NCBI GenBank assembly: GCA_030705745.1
Contig: JAUZPT010000027.1
Location: forward strand, 1-16,150
Source: Bacillota bacterium
GTDB lineage: Bacteria; Bacillota; Bacilli; Bacillales; Cytobacillaceae
Direction: 5' to 3'
DNA length: 16,150 bases
Notes under the pieces: generated by a model
Told to the model about the DNA's origin: nothing
Database searches by the model: none
Seen by the model: the letters and a program-made list of their open reading frames with translations, nothing else
In this document: piece by piece, positions 7,556 through 14,392 of the stretch
How positions within the stretch are numbered: the first letter of the stretch is position 1
How the letters are laid out: each line of letters starts with the position of its first letter
Position numbers and translations under genes: made by a program

Positions 7556-8215
7556 AAAGAGCATATAAAAAAAGCGGTCCATCCCATCCATCACAAGTGG
7601 AAGAACCACATTGAAAATAGGCTGAATGGTATAATTGTTAAGCGGAGTGAGGACCAGCAGCAAGAAAACAAATGAACCATACGATTCGTATTGAGTCATT
7701 TTTGCCCGTAAATCATTGGGTAAAAGGTCTTCTAAAATGCGGTAGCCATCCAGCGGCGGTAATGGAAGCAGATTAAAAATAAACAAAACGACGTTTAGCG
7801 GGATGAAAATATTGAAAAATTCTGTTACATAGGAAGGAAGATTTTGTCCAATCCCCGCCTTTGCCAAACTATAAACAACCAAAAACCCTACGCACGCCAT
7901 GACAAAATTGCTGATTGGACCCGCTATTGTTACCAATATGCCCGCAAGCCTTGGCCTTTTGAAAAAGAAGCGGTTCACAGGAACCGGACGCGCCCAGCCG
8001 AAACCGGCGATAAAAATCATTAAAGCGCCGAGTGGATCGATATGTGACATCGGATTCAGCGTAACCCTTCCTTGCTTTTTAGCGGTTAGATCCCCAAATT
8101 TATAGGCTACATACGCGTGGGAAAATTCATGGACGGTGAATGCAATGAGCAGCGTCAGCGCAACAAACGGAATTTCGCGCAAAGGATAAGCCAAAAAATG
8201 TTGTAATGTATCCAA
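7550..8215 (-). CDS. ywhC: Site-2 protease family membrane metalloprotease, YwhC-like
   Basis: This M50-family intramembrane zinc protease has 221 residues. The zinc-binding HEFSH (29-33) lies in the first hydrophobic segment (about 16-37), and the third-ligand motif is within NLLPLPPLDG (148-157, D156). Further hydrophobic stretches lie at about 62-76, 92-118, 133-152 and near 185-195. It is the short form without a PDZ domain, so the substrate cannot be read from the sequence. The start is TTG at 8215-8213, preceded by AAAAGGAG about 9 nt upstream; the next ATG would cut into the first membrane segment. A TATACT at 8257-8252 could be its -10, but no convincing -35 is seen. The stop codon lies within the target duplication of the element at 7462-7555. 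The gene order ywhC then ywhD suggests cotranscription. Confidence 0.93.
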   Translation of the reverse strand: MDTLQHFLAYPLREIPFVALTLLIAFTVHEFSHAYVAYKFGDLTAKKQGRVTLNPMSHIDPLGALMIFIAGFGWARPVPVNRFFFKRPRLAGILVTIAGPISNFVMACVGFLVVYSLAKAGIGQNLPSYVTEFFNIFIPLNVVLFIFNLLPLPPLDGYRILEDLLPNDLRAKMTQYESYGSFVFLLLVLTPLNNYTIQPIFNVVLPLVMDGMDRFFYMLFY

Positions 8216-8365
8216 ATTTTTTATCTCCTTTTAAGCTAAGGCTTTTCAATTAGTATACATGAAATGTCCCCCAAAATGAAAAACAAATTACCGCGTGCAC
8301 GATCTTCTTGAATTTTTATCTCAGATATGAAACACTACTAGCAGAAAGCTTTAGGAGGAATACAT

Positions 8366-8551
8366 ATGCCATATGTAACAGTCAAAATGCTCGAAGGCCG
8401 TAGTGAAGAACAGAAAAAAGCGCTCGTTGAAAAAGTGACCGATGCGGTCAGCGAAACTACAGGCGCTTCGAAAGAAAATGTCGTCGTGTTTATCGAAGAA
8501 ATGTCCAAAAATCATTATGGCGTTGCCGGCAAACGATTTAGCGATCAATAA
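8366..8551 (+). CDS. ywhB: 4-oxalocrotonate tautomerase family protein (YwhB-like)
   Basis: This 61-residue protein is a small tautomerase whose relatives assemble as hexamers and use the amino-terminal proline, exposed after Met removal, as catalytic base. The sequence starts M-P-YVTVKMLEGRS, so Pro1 and Arg11 (mature numbering) are present. Position 39, an arginine in classical 4-oxalocrotonate tautomerase, is valine here (NVVVF). Tyr50 stands where Phe50 is in the classical enzyme. The loss of Arg39 suggests the physiological substrate is not 4-oxalocrotonate, and I know of no firmly assigned substrate for this Bacillus subgroup. A strong TTTAGGAGG ribosome-binding site fixes the ATG start. 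The gene stands alone on the plus strand between ywhC and ywgA, and is followed by a terminator at 8595-8634. Confidence 0.93.
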   Translation: MPYVTVKMLEGRSEEQKKALVEKVTDAVSETTGASKENVVVFIEEMSKNHYGVAGKRFSDQ

Positions 8552-8594
8552 TTATGCCCTTTTCGGCACTAATGAAAACAGTACGGGTTAAAGC

Positions 8595-8634
8595 AAAAGC
8601 TACGCTCCATCAATGGAGGGTAGCTTTTCTTTTT
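8595..8634 (+). terminator. Terminator of ywhB, overlapping the 3' end of ywgA
   Basis: AAAAGCTAC-G-CTCCAT (8595-8610) pairs with ATGGAG-G-GTAGCTTTT (8613-8628) around a very short loop and is followed by CTTTTT. The ywgA stop codon (8612-8610) and its last codons (KATLH) lie within this stem, so the convergent gene's coding end doubles as half of the terminator. A weaker T-rich tail on the other side may let it work for ywgA too. Confidence 0.9.
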
Positions 8635-9128
8635 AAGCCTTCAATATATTCATAGGCTTCGTCAATTTCTGCATTGGTGTAGCGCTGGCTGCTTTTTAAT
8701 GTGAAAATTTTGTCCACCACTTCCTCTTTCGGGAGACCTTCAAAATATAGGACCGTTGACACGAGCTCTAAAAATCTGGCATTGTGCCCGTTCATGTCCG
8801 TCAAGCAATCCTGTAAACACGGCATATCCACTTCATTTAAACTCAAAAACTCTTTTCCTGAATCAGTCAAAGCATATTTATATTGATAGTATCCGCCTTT
8901 TTTCTCCTTCACTTCCTCGATAAAACCCATATTGCAAAGTTCCTCGACTCTCAATGTAAGTTCTTCCGAATATGGTCCGTAAAAGTGAAATTGAAATCTT
9001 TCCTGAAAGGGAAACGAAATCTTTTTGGCGATATAAATCATTTTCTGCAGCTTCTTTCGGCCCGCGATTTCACCGGAAACCTGTACAGCATGCATCACCC
9101 TTGCGTGGTCTTTTAACAAGCTCTTCAT
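8610..9128 (-). CDS. ywgA: YwgA family protein, possible winged-helix type
   Basis: This 172-residue protein is recognised as the conserved but uncharacterised Bacillaceae YwgA family. The N-terminal region (about 20-65) has a GRKKLQKMIYIAKK helix and a FHFYGPYSEELTLRVEEL segment. This 'KLQK ... Y(G)P ... L' pattern recalls SocA/Panacea-type domains, although the similarity is by eye only. A following stretch with GFIEE, YQYKYALTDSGKEFL (about 66-98) looks like a winged-helix wing. The C-terminal half is helical (KEEVVDKIFTLKSSQRYTNAEIDEAYEYIEGLKRK). There is no membrane segment. The ATG follows GGAGTAGGAG directly. It lies 25 nt downstream of ywfO and is almost certainly in the same transcript. 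It might be a regulator or an interaction module, with no proof. Confidence 0.82.
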   Translation of the reverse strand: MKSLLKDHARVMHAVQVSGEIAGRKKLQKMIYIAKKISFPFQERFQFHFYGPYSEELTLRVEELCNMGFIEEVKEKKGGYYQYKYALTDSGKEFLSLNEVDMPCLQDCLTDMNGHNARFLELVSTVLYFEGLPKEEVVDKIFTLKSSQRYTNAEIDEAYEYIEGLKRKATLH

Positions 9129-9153
9129 CTCCTACTCCATCTAGTGCCTCATT

Positions 9154-10452
9154 CTATAATTCTAAAAGAGCGCGTATTTGCCTCTTTATATTCTTTTTTG
9201 ACGTCTCATCCAGCAAAAAATCTTCCGGATAATAAAGTTTATGGTCCGTTCTTCTTTTACCTGAAATCGCATCGACTACTTCCGATTCTCTTGAAAGCTC
9301 CTTTAATTCCCCGTTTTTCATCAACAGATGTATCGGAAGACGCTCTTCTTCCTCTCCAGGGCGATAAAAGTCATATGGTAAATCGGAGGATGAATCGACC
9401 ACCAAATAATACTCCGGATCGAGTCCGGCCTTGACGAACAATTTGTTCAATTCCGCAAGTTTTTTGTATTCCTTCGCCGGGTCAAACTCGGCATACTTGA
9501 ACAAATTCCGGTTCACAAACCTGCGGCAAAGGTCACTTATAACCGCATCCTCTTCTTCCTGCCACATCTGAAAATAGTAAAGAATGACGGATTCGTCCAA
9601 TTTTAAATAGTCTTGTAAGGTTAATTGGTCATTGAAGATCGTATAAAAATGAAGGGGCGGATGCGCAAAGGTATACTGTTGCTCGTATAAGTGCTTGGCT
9701 CTGTGAAGTATTTTTGTCAAAATCACCTCGGCTCCGCGCGAAACCGGATGGAAGTAAACCTGCCAATACATTTGATAGCGGCTCATAATATAATCTTCGA
9801 CCGCATGCATGCCGCTTTTTTTAATCACGACCTGGTCTTCTTTCGGGCGCATGACGCGCAGTATCCGCTCCATATCAAAATGGCCGTAGCTGACACCGGT
9901 AAAATAGGCATCGCGCTGCAAATAGTCCATGCGGTCCGCATCGATCTGGCTCGAAATCAAACTGACGACGAGCTTATTCGCAGATGTTTTTGCAATGACC
10001 TCCGCCACTTTTTTCGGAAAATCGGGGTCGACTTTTGCCAGCACTCGATTGACTTCCGTGTCACCGATAATAATTGCCTGTGTAAAACCTTCGTGATCGA
10101 AGTCAAACACCTTTTCGAAGGAATGTGAAAAAGGCCCATGTCCCAAATCATGCAATAGTGCTGAGCACAATGTTAAAAGGCGCTCTTCCTGCTTCCATTC
10201 CGGGCGGCCATCAAACACGTCGTCGATGATTCTGCGGACGATTTCATACACGCCAAGCGAGTGGTTGAAACGGCTGTGCTCGGCTCCGTGGAATGTTAAA
10301 AAAGTTGTCCCCAGCTGCTTGATTCTGCGCAGGCGCTGAAATTCCTTCGTTCCGATCAAATCCCAAATCACTCGGTCGCGAACATGGATGTAGCGATGGA
10401 CCGGGTCTTTAAAAACCTTTTCTTCCTCTAGCTTTTCCGCCGAATATACCAT
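9154..10452 (-). CDS. ywfO: HD-superfamily phosphohydrolase, YwfO-like (dNTPase-related)
   Basis: This 432-residue metal-dependent phosphohydrolase belongs to the dGTPase/SAMHD1-related HD branch. The HD ligands are visible: H64 (SRFNHSLGV), H101-D102 (LLHDLGHGPFSHSFE) and D171 in SSQIDADRMDYLQRDAYFTGV. The N-terminus (FKDPVHRYIHVRDRVIWDLIGTKEFQRLRRIKQLG) is the typical family opening with a regulatory-type loop. The C-terminal 150 residues are a family-specific extension. Relatives hydrolyse deoxynucleoside triphosphates, but the substrate here is not decided by sequence. ATG is preceded by GGAAGAGGGAAG. A perfect TATAAT lies 30 nt upstream. It is the first gene of a two-gene unit with ywgA. 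Confidence 0.93.
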   Translation of the reverse strand: MVYSAEKLEEEKVFKDPVHRYIHVRDRVIWDLIGTKEFQRLRRIKQLGTTFLTFHGAEHSRFNHSLGVYEIVRRIIDDVFDGRPEWKQEERLLTLCSALLHDLGHGPFSHSFEKVFDFDHEGFTQAIIIGDTEVNRVLAKVDPDFPKKVAEVIAKTSANKLVVSLISSQIDADRMDYLQRDAYFTGVSYGHFDMERILRVMRPKEDQVVIKKSGMHAVEDYIMSRYQMYWQVYFHPVSRGAEVILTKILHRAKHLYEQQYTFAHPPLHFYTIFNDQLTLQDYLKLDESVILYYFQMWQEEEDAVISDLCRRFVNRNLFKYAEFDPAKEYKKLAELNKLFVKAGLDPEYYLVVDSSSDLPYDFYRPGEEEERLPIHLLMKNGELKELSRESEVVDAISGKRRTDHKLYYPEDFLLDETSKKNIKRQIRALLEL

Positions 10453-10483
10453 GGGCTTCCCTCTTCCTAACTAGCTTGTTACT

Positions 10484-10489
10484 ATTATA
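10484..10489 (-). promoter_or_regulatory. Candidate -10 element of ywfO-ywgA
   Basis: A perfect TATAAT (minus strand 10489-10484) would start transcription near 10477, about 25 nt before the ywfO start and just ahead of its ribosome-binding site. No good -35 is seen 16-18 bp upstream, so the call rests on the -10 and its position. Confidence 0.45.
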
Positions 10490-10580
10490 TCCCCATTTTA
10501 CCCGAGAATCACTCTTATTTCGGCAAATATCTCCGGTAGATTTCGACAATTTTTTCAGGAAACGATGCACGGTTCCTAGC

Positions 10581-10620
10581 GAAAATAAAAATCACCTCTG
10601 AAAGGCTTCAAAGGCGATTT
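10581..10620 (-). terminator. Terminator of the small DUF1450-like gene
   Basis: On the minus strand the arms AAATCGCCT (10620-10612) and AGGTGATTT (10597-10589) pair over 9 bp with one G-T pair and are followed by TTTTATTTTC. The left arm begins right at the stop codon. Confidence 0.8.
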
Positions 10621-10843
10621 ATTTCTTTATTTTTTTATCAATTTTTTCTATTAATTCTTCTTCCGATAGTGCAGCAAGGGGACGATTATTCACGAAGGCA
10701 AACGTTTTTTTTCGGCCCGGTCCGCAATAAGACTGGCATCCGATTTCTACTTTTGCTTCTGGATCAAGCTGCTTCAAGCGGGGAAGCAATGTTTTAAGGT
10801 TTACGGCCTGGCAATCGTCGCAAACTCGGAATTCATTCGACAT
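10619..10843 (-). CDS. Small DUF1450-type protein with four cysteines
   Basis: This 74-residue cytoplasmic protein has two cysteine pairs, C8-x2-C11 (CDDC) and C36-x3-C40 (CQSYC), the second followed directly by GPG and [12 protein letters not shown]. The pattern and length fit the DUF1450/YuzB-like family, whose layout resembles thioredoxin-like [2Fe-2S] ferredoxins. I see no direct evidence of a cluster, and zinc or a redox disulfide are alternatives. The C-terminus is a charged helix ([15 protein letters not shown]). ATG is preceded by AAAGGA about 10 nt upstream. A terminator follows directly. It is a single-gene unit between ywfO and the long spacer before rsfA. A TTGACA at 10884-10879 has no fitting -10 partner. 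The function is unknown. Confidence 0.8.
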   Translation of the reverse strand: MSNEFRVCDDCQAVNLKTLLPRLKQLDPEAKVEIGCQSYCGPGRKKTFAFVNNRPLAALSEEELIEKIDKKIKK

Positions 10844-11331
10844 TCCTTATGCATCCTTTCAGTACTTCATCTATTGTTTGTCAAAATGGTCAGGGAATCA
10901 AAAAGCTTCATGAAAGATCCCTTAAACCATTAATTGGCTAGTTTTCTTTAGTACTTAGTAAATTATAAAATTTCACATAGTTGATATCTCTAAACCGGGT
11001 TATAGTAATCCAGCTCCAGGGCGCTTACGCCTTTTGTTCGTATTTTACAGTTTCTTTGTTTTGAATGCAAGTTGAACTCTTTTAGAAAACTTTCTGATAG
11101 TCTGGCAATTTTCAAGCAATGGCACTGCCCTATTTTGATAAAAAAATGCATTTTTCATAAATGAATCCACTGAAATTGAAAGTTTTTCTTAGCAAACTTT
11201 CAAACGCAAAAAAATTCTACTATTTTGGTATAAAGTCGGACAACAATGTCCATCCTTGTACTAGGATCATTGAAAATTTGCGGCATAAGGGCTGCTATTA
11301 AAAAATCGTATACTTTAAGGGAGTTGATTGT
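10844..11331. other. Long intergenic spacer before rsfA
   Basis: This 488-bp stretch shows no credible gene on either strand. It holds the repeat remnant at 11006-11037. A perfect 10-bp hairpin lies at 11176-11203 (TTGAAAGTTT and AAACTTTCAA around an 8-nt loop) without a T-tract, so it is not an ordinary terminator. A short GGACA/TGTCC inverted repeat lies at 11238-11251. I could not identify a convincing forespore promoter for rsfA. TATACT at 11309-11314 lies too close to the ribosome-binding site to serve as its -10. Confidence 0.6.
11006..11037 (+). repeat. Internally deleted remnant of the 1-89 repeat
   Basis: TAATCCAGCTCCAG (11006-11019) is identical to the minus-strand start of the repeat at 89-76. 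It is joined directly to GGCGCTTACGCCTTTTG, which resembles, from memory, the far end of the full-length family ('GGCGCTTACGC...TTTT'). It therefore looks like two ends joined with the centre lost. The far end of the family is not in this window, so the second half of the match cannot be checked here. Confidence 0.5.
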
Positions 11332-12075
11332 ATGAAAATTCGCCAGGATGCATGGACTGATGAAGATGATTTGCTTTTGGCCGAAACCGTATTAAGGCAT
11401 GTCAGGGAAGGAAGCACACAGCTTAACGCCTTCGAAGAGGTCGGTGACAAATTGAATCGCACCTCGGCAGCATGCGGTTTCCGGTGGAACGCCGTCGTCC
11501 GCCACCGCTACGAAAAAGCATTGCAATTGTCAAAAAAGCAAAGGAAACAAAGACAGAGAATCCTAGGAAAAGACCAGGGTGGAAAGAAAAAGCTTCTATA
11601 CACACCACCGCTTACGCCAGGGGATGTGCTGGAACAAGCACCAACAATGCCTGTATTTGCTTTAGAGCATGAGGAAACTGAAAGCGAGCTGCAAGAATAC
11701 AGCGTGGAAATGGCCACAGAAATAATTGAGGCCACACCTGCTCTTACCCAAAAAGCACCTGCAGCAGAAATTACTATGGGCGCAGTCATCGACTTTCTTC
11801 AAAAATTCCGCTATTCCAACTATCAAGTCGAAGGCCTGAAAATTGAGAATGAAAGATTAAAGCGTGAAAACGATGAACTTCGAAAACGAAGCGATCAATT
11901 GGCAATGCGAGTTCAGGAATTGGAACAAAACTCGGATACGATGCAGGAAGATTACGAAACGCTCATGAAAATCATGAATCGAGCAAGAAAGCTCGTCCTG
12001 CTTGAAGACGATGAAAGGCCGGCCACGAAATTCAAAATGGACCGCAATGGGAACTTGGAGAAATTAGCGGAATAA
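11332..12075 (+). CDS. rsfA: Prespore-specific transcriptional regulator RsfA
   Basis: This 247-residue DNA-binding protein has an N-terminal SANT/Myb-like domain (about 4-60; [21 protein letters not shown] with the spaced tryptophan and aromatic residues, then [21 protein letters not shown]). A basic stretch ([11 protein letters not shown]) follows, then a low-complexity linker rich in T, P and E (about 85-145). The C-terminal coiled coil (about 158-225, [19 protein letters not shown]) probably mediates dimerisation. In B. subtilis RsfA is made in the forespore and tunes part of the sigma-F regulon. YlbO is a close paralogue, but the position beside lipL and pta favours rsfA. The ATG follows AAGGGAG by 8 nt. 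A terminator follows at 12138-12171. The sporulation link fits the neighbouring pbpG and gerQ. Confidence 0.88.
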   Translation: MKIRQDAWTDEDDLLLAETVLRHVREGSTQLNAFEEVGDKLNRTSAACGFRWNAVVRHRYEKALQLSKKQRKQRQRILGKDQGGKKKLLYTPPLTPGDVLEQAPTMPVFALEHEETESELQEYSVEMATEIIEATPALTQKAPAAEITMGAVIDFLQKFRYSNYQVEGLKIENERLKRENDELRKRSDQLAMRVQELEQNSDTMQEDYETLMKIMNRARKLVLLEDDERPATKFKMDRNGNLEKLAE

Positions 12076-12137
12076 GAAGAATGTTAAAAGATAGAGATAT
12101 TTGGAGAGAAGATCATGGCAGCACTCTCGATTCAAAG

Positions 12138-12171
12138 AAGGCAAAAATCCAGGTGGATTTTCGCCTTTTTT
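12138..12171 (+). terminator. Terminator of rsfA
   Basis: AAGGC and AAAATCCA (12138-12150) pair with TGGATTTT and GCCTT (12154-12166) through one mismatch, followed by a T-run that continues into the lipL stop codon (12172-12170) on the other strand. It is about 63 nt after the rsfA stop. Confidence 0.88.
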
Positions 12172-12994
12172 AATCGCTTATTTTCGTATTCCGCTCGACG
12201 ACCCGTTCATAGTAACCCGGATATAGTCCAAGTTCGAATTCATTCATTTGACCGGCAAATAAGAAGTCGCTATGCGCTTTTAGCTGATTCAAAAGACGTA
12301 GCATCACATCTCCTATGGTCAATTCAACCGACAGCAGTTCCGACAGCGAAGCCATAACGCCAGGGACGATTTCCGGAAAGTGGAACTTGGTCGGCTCACT
12401 TTTTTTCGCAAGGTGATAAAATTGTTTAATTAATTCTGCCCTTGCGCTTCCACTGCCATGAACGCACAAATAAATTTGCACAGCAACGCCCTTTCGCAGG
12501 CGGCGTTGCGAGATGCCGGCGAATTTTTTTCCGTCGATGCTTAAATCATAGCTTCCAGGGCAGTAGGAACCGACGATTTCTTTTGCCTCTATTGTTTTAG
12601 TAAAATCTGAAAACATCGATTGAATTAGCAGCCACATAGCATCATAGCCACGGTTTATGTCGATGCCATTTTCCTTCTCTGGAAAAATGAGTGAAATGTT
12701 TAACACCCCTTCATCGAGCACAACCGCCAAACCACCCGAATTGCGGACAAGGTACCGATAACCCTGCTGTTTAAGGAACTCCAGCCCATCGTTTAAAAAT
12801 GGAAGCTTTGTATCCTGAATGCCGAGCACAATTGTTTGATGATGCACCCATGTTCTCGCGGTGGCAGGTGACTCCCCGGCTCCAATAGAAGCGCATAGCG
12901 TATCGTCACTTGCAAATGACTGCTGTGCATGAAAGTAGGCTCCCGCCGATGATTGGTCGATCACGCGCCACTGTGGCTGGTGCAATAAATCCAT
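12170..12994 (-). CDS. lipL: Octanoyl-[GcvH]:protein N-octanoyltransferase (LipL)
   Basis: This cytoplasmic enzyme moves the octanoyl group from GcvH to the E2 subunits of 2-oxoacid dehydrogenases during lipoate assembly. It belongs to the BPL/LplA/LipB fold. The frame is open back to 13090, but that start would lie upstream of the lipL promoter and inside the pta terminator. The ATG at 12994 has a GAGGAG ribosome-binding site and gives 274 residues ([16 protein letters not shown]), close to the B. subtilis length I recall. Motifs are [16 protein letters not shown] (about 84-99), the cysteine in [19 protein letters not shown] (C145, fitting the acyl-enzyme cysteine of LipL/LipM) and lysines 156-157. 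It has its own extended -10 promoter and is separated from pta by a terminator. Confidence 0.93.
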   Translation of the reverse strand: MDLLHQPQWRVIDQSSAGAYFHAQQSFASDDTLCASIGAGESPATARTWVHHQTIVLGIQDTKLPFLNDGLEFLKQQGYRYLVRNSGGLAVVLDEGVLNISLIFPEKENGIDINRGYDAMWLLIQSMFSDFTKTIEAKEIVGSYCPGSYDLSIDGKKFAGISQRRLRKGVAVQIYLCVHGSGSARAELIKQFYHLAKKSEPTKFHFPEIVPGVMASLSELLSVELTIGDVMLRLLNQLKAHSDFLFAGQMNEFELGLYPGYYERVVERNTKISD

Positions 12995-13028
12995 ATTTAT
13001 AGCTCCTCTATAAGTACATAGTATCTTC

Positions 13029-13037
13029 ATTATAGCA
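13029..13037 (-). promoter_or_regulatory. Extended -10 promoter of lipL
   Basis: TG-C-TATAAT on the minus strand (13037-13029) is a perfect -10 with the TGn extension. No -35 is needed or seen. The start would be near 13022, 28 nt before the lipL ATG. Confidence 0.7.
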
Positions 13038-13067
13038 TACGGGTGATGCCCCATTCCGGTATGAAAA

Positions 13068-13104
13068 TGAGCAAAAGGAGCCATACGCATGCGCTGGCTC
13101 CTTT
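13068..13104 (-). terminator. Terminator of pta
   Basis: On the minus strand AAAGGAGCCA (13104-13095) pairs perfectly with TGGCTCCTTT (13083-13074), followed by TTTTGC and further T-rich sequence. It starts 6 nt after the pta stop and separates pta from the lipL promoter. Confidence 0.8.
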
Positions 13105-13109
13105 CTGAA

Positions 13110-14087
13110 TTATCGTTGCAGTGCCTGGGCAGCTGTCATTAACGATAGCTTGTAAACATCTTCTTCGTTGCATCCTCGTGAAAGGTCGTTCACAGGGCGG
13201 TTCAAACCTTGTAATAATGGGCCAACTGCTTCGAAATTACCGAGGCGCTGTGCAATTTTATAACCAATATTTCCTGCTTCAAGGCTTGGGAAAACAAACA
13301 CATTCGCATCACCTTGAATCGGGGAATCCGGCGCTTTTTTCTTCGCAACAGAAGGAACAAAAGCAGCGTCAAACTGGAATTCTCCATCGATGACGAGCAA
13401 CGGTTCGCGAATCTTTGCCATGTCTACCGCTTCAATGACCTTATCTGTTTCTGGCGATTTTGCCGAGCCCTTCGTAGAAAAACTGAGCATCGCCACGCGT
13501 GGATCGATATCGAACATTCTTGCCGTTTTCGCGCTTTCCACGGCAATTTCAGCCAAGTCTTGGCTATCCGGGGAAATATTTATCGCGCAATCAGCGAAGA
13601 CGTATTTTTCTTCTTCTCTGACCATAATGAAAACGCCAGACGTCTTGCGGACGCCTTCTTTTGTTTTGATGATTTGTAGTGCAGGGCGAACCGTATCGGC
13701 TGTTGAGTGGGCAGCCCCGCTGACAAGTCCGTCCGCTTTGTTTAAATAAACAAGCATCGTACCAAAATAATTTTCATCAAGCAAAATACGGCGTGCATCT
13801 TCTTCTGTTGCTTTTCCTTTTCTTCTTTCAATAAAGGCTGCTACAAGCTCGTCCATCATCACAAAATTTTGTGGGTCGTAAATTTCAGCCAATTCAAGAG
13901 AAACACCAAGCTCATCTGCTTTTGCCTGTACCTTCTCAATATTTCCGATGAGGATTGGCGTAATGAGTTTTTCTTCAGCCAAACGCCCGGCTGCCTTTAC
14001 GATTCGCTCGTCCAATCCTTCCGGAAAAACGATTTTTAAGTTATTACCAGCTATTTTCTGCTTTAATCCTTCGAATAAATCGCTCAC
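13110..14087 (-). CDS. pta: Phosphate acetyltransferase (phosphotransacetylase)
   Basis: This cytoplasmic enzyme interconverts acetyl-CoA plus phosphate and acetyl-phosphate plus CoA. With acetate kinase it forms the acetate overflow route. The 325-residue single-domain form is near identical in layout to B. subtilis Pta. Recognisable blocks are [16 protein letters not shown] (18-33), the catalytic and phosphate region [16 protein letters not shown] (123-138), [11 protein letters not shown] (about 201-211) and the C-terminal [19 protein letters not shown]. The start is GTG at 14087-14085, preceded by AAAGGAGG with 8 nt spacing. Upstream are a sigma-A-type promoter and a consensus CcpA site centred near -55. 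That is the arrangement known for glucose activation of pta in B. subtilis. Confidence 0.98.
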   Translation of the reverse strand: MSDLFEGLKQKIAGNNLKIVFPEGLDERIVKAAGRLAEEKLITPILIGNIEKVQAKADELGVSLELAEIYDPQNFVMMDELVAAFIERRKGKATEEDARRILLDENYFGTMLVYLNKADGLVSGAAHSTADTVRPALQIIKTKEGVRKTSGVFIMVREEEKYVFADCAINISPDSQDLAEIAVESAKTARMFDIDPRVAMLSFSTKGSAKSPETDKVIEAVDMAKIREPLLVIDGEFQFDAAFVPSVAKKKAPDSPIQGDANVFVFPSLEAGNIGYKIAQRLGNFEAVGPLLQGLNRPVNDLSRGCNEEDVYKLSLMTAAQALQR

Positions 14088-14120
14088 AACTTATTCCTCC
14101 TTTATTACTCTCACACTATT

Positions 14121-14148
14121 AGCATACTTTACCGATTGCAAAATTCAA
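14121..14148 (-). promoter_or_regulatory. Sigma-A-type promoter of pta
   Basis: On the minus strand TTGAAT (14148-14143), a 16-bp spacer and TATGCT (14126-14121) give a start near 14114, about 27 nt before the GTG start. The -10 matches at four of six positions. The match is moderate, as expected for a promoter helped by an activator. Confidence 0.55.
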
Positions 14149-14161
14149 GAACAAGCCTCAC

Positions 14162-14176
14162 AGAGAACGGTTACAT
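14162..14176 (-). promoter_or_regulatory. cre (CcpA-binding) site upstream of pta
   Basis: ATGTAACCGTTCTCT on the minus strand fits the consensus WTGNAANCGNWNNCW at every defined position. Its centre (14169) lies about 55 bp upstream of the predicted transcription start. Sites in this position activate transcription in the known B. subtilis pta and ackA promoters, so CcpA is inferred to turn pta up on preferred carbon sources. Confidence 0.78.
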
Positions 14177-14201
14177 TACAAATGTTTATTTTTTCAAAAA
14201 T

Positions 14202-14217
14202 TTATAATAAATTATAA
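14202..14217. promoter_or_regulatory. A+T-rich inverted repeat, possible operator
   Basis: TTATAAT (14202-14208), AA, ATTATAA (14211-14217) is a perfect 7-2-7 inverted repeat in the 305-bp divergent region between pta and hemQ. It resembles a PerR box, which is 7-1-7, with one extra spacer base. The surroundings are very A+T-rich, so chance is possible. Confidence 0.25.
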
Positions 14218-14234
14218 TTTCCAATTCCTTGGAT

Positions 14235-14256
14235 GGTGCCTGTCACCCATGGGGTC
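14235..14256. repeat. Palindromic repeat related to the GGGGTCAGGCCC family
   Basis: GGTGCCTGTCACCC (14235-14248) is a short inverted repeat (GGTG, loop CCTGT, CACC), followed by ATGGGGTC. It has the same layout, with a CCTGN loop and a G-rich/C-rich stem, as the units at 2364-2375, 3342-3366 and 3385-3401. The rest of the pta-hemQ gap holds only the regulatory sites listed separately. Confidence 0.45.
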
Positions 14257-14344
14257 ACTCATACGTCACCTTTAATTTCTCCCTCTTCTTGTTTTTTTAA
14301 ACCGAAATTGTTGGGGTTTAATACCTCGCTCGTTGGCGAAACTA

Positions 14345-14353
14345 TGATATAGT
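14345..14353 (+). promoter_or_regulatory. Extended -10 promoter of hemQ
   Basis: TG-A-TATAGT (14345-14353) is a -10 with one mismatch and the TGn extension. The predicted start is near 14360, 33 nt before the ATG and ahead of the TTAGGAG ribosome-binding site. No good -35 was found. Confidence 0.5.
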
Positions 14354-14392
14354 TAACTTTGTAAATTGTAGAATTAGTTAGGAGTGATTTGA

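Noticed and set aside
10879..10884. TTGACA on the minus strand as a promoter for the small cysteine protein gene
   Set aside because: No acceptable -10 lies 15-19 bp downstream, and the start would fall on the ribosome-binding site.
11228..11314. Forespore promoter for rsfA (GTATA at 11228, GCATA at 11283, TATACT at 11309)
   Set aside because: None of these has a partner element at the correct spacing, and the last is too near the start codon.
11423..11789. Minus-strand open frames within rsfA
   Set aside because: They are antisense shadows of the rsfA coding sequence and have serine/cysteine-rich, non-protein-like composition.
12081..12173. Possible 30-codon frame after rsfA
   Set aside because: It runs through the rsfA terminator, has no ribosome-binding site and no recognisable features.
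12995..13090. N-terminal extension of lipL to an ATG at 13090
   Set aside because: It would begin inside the pta terminator and upstream of the lipL extended -10 promoter; the ATG at 12994 has a strong ribosome-binding site.
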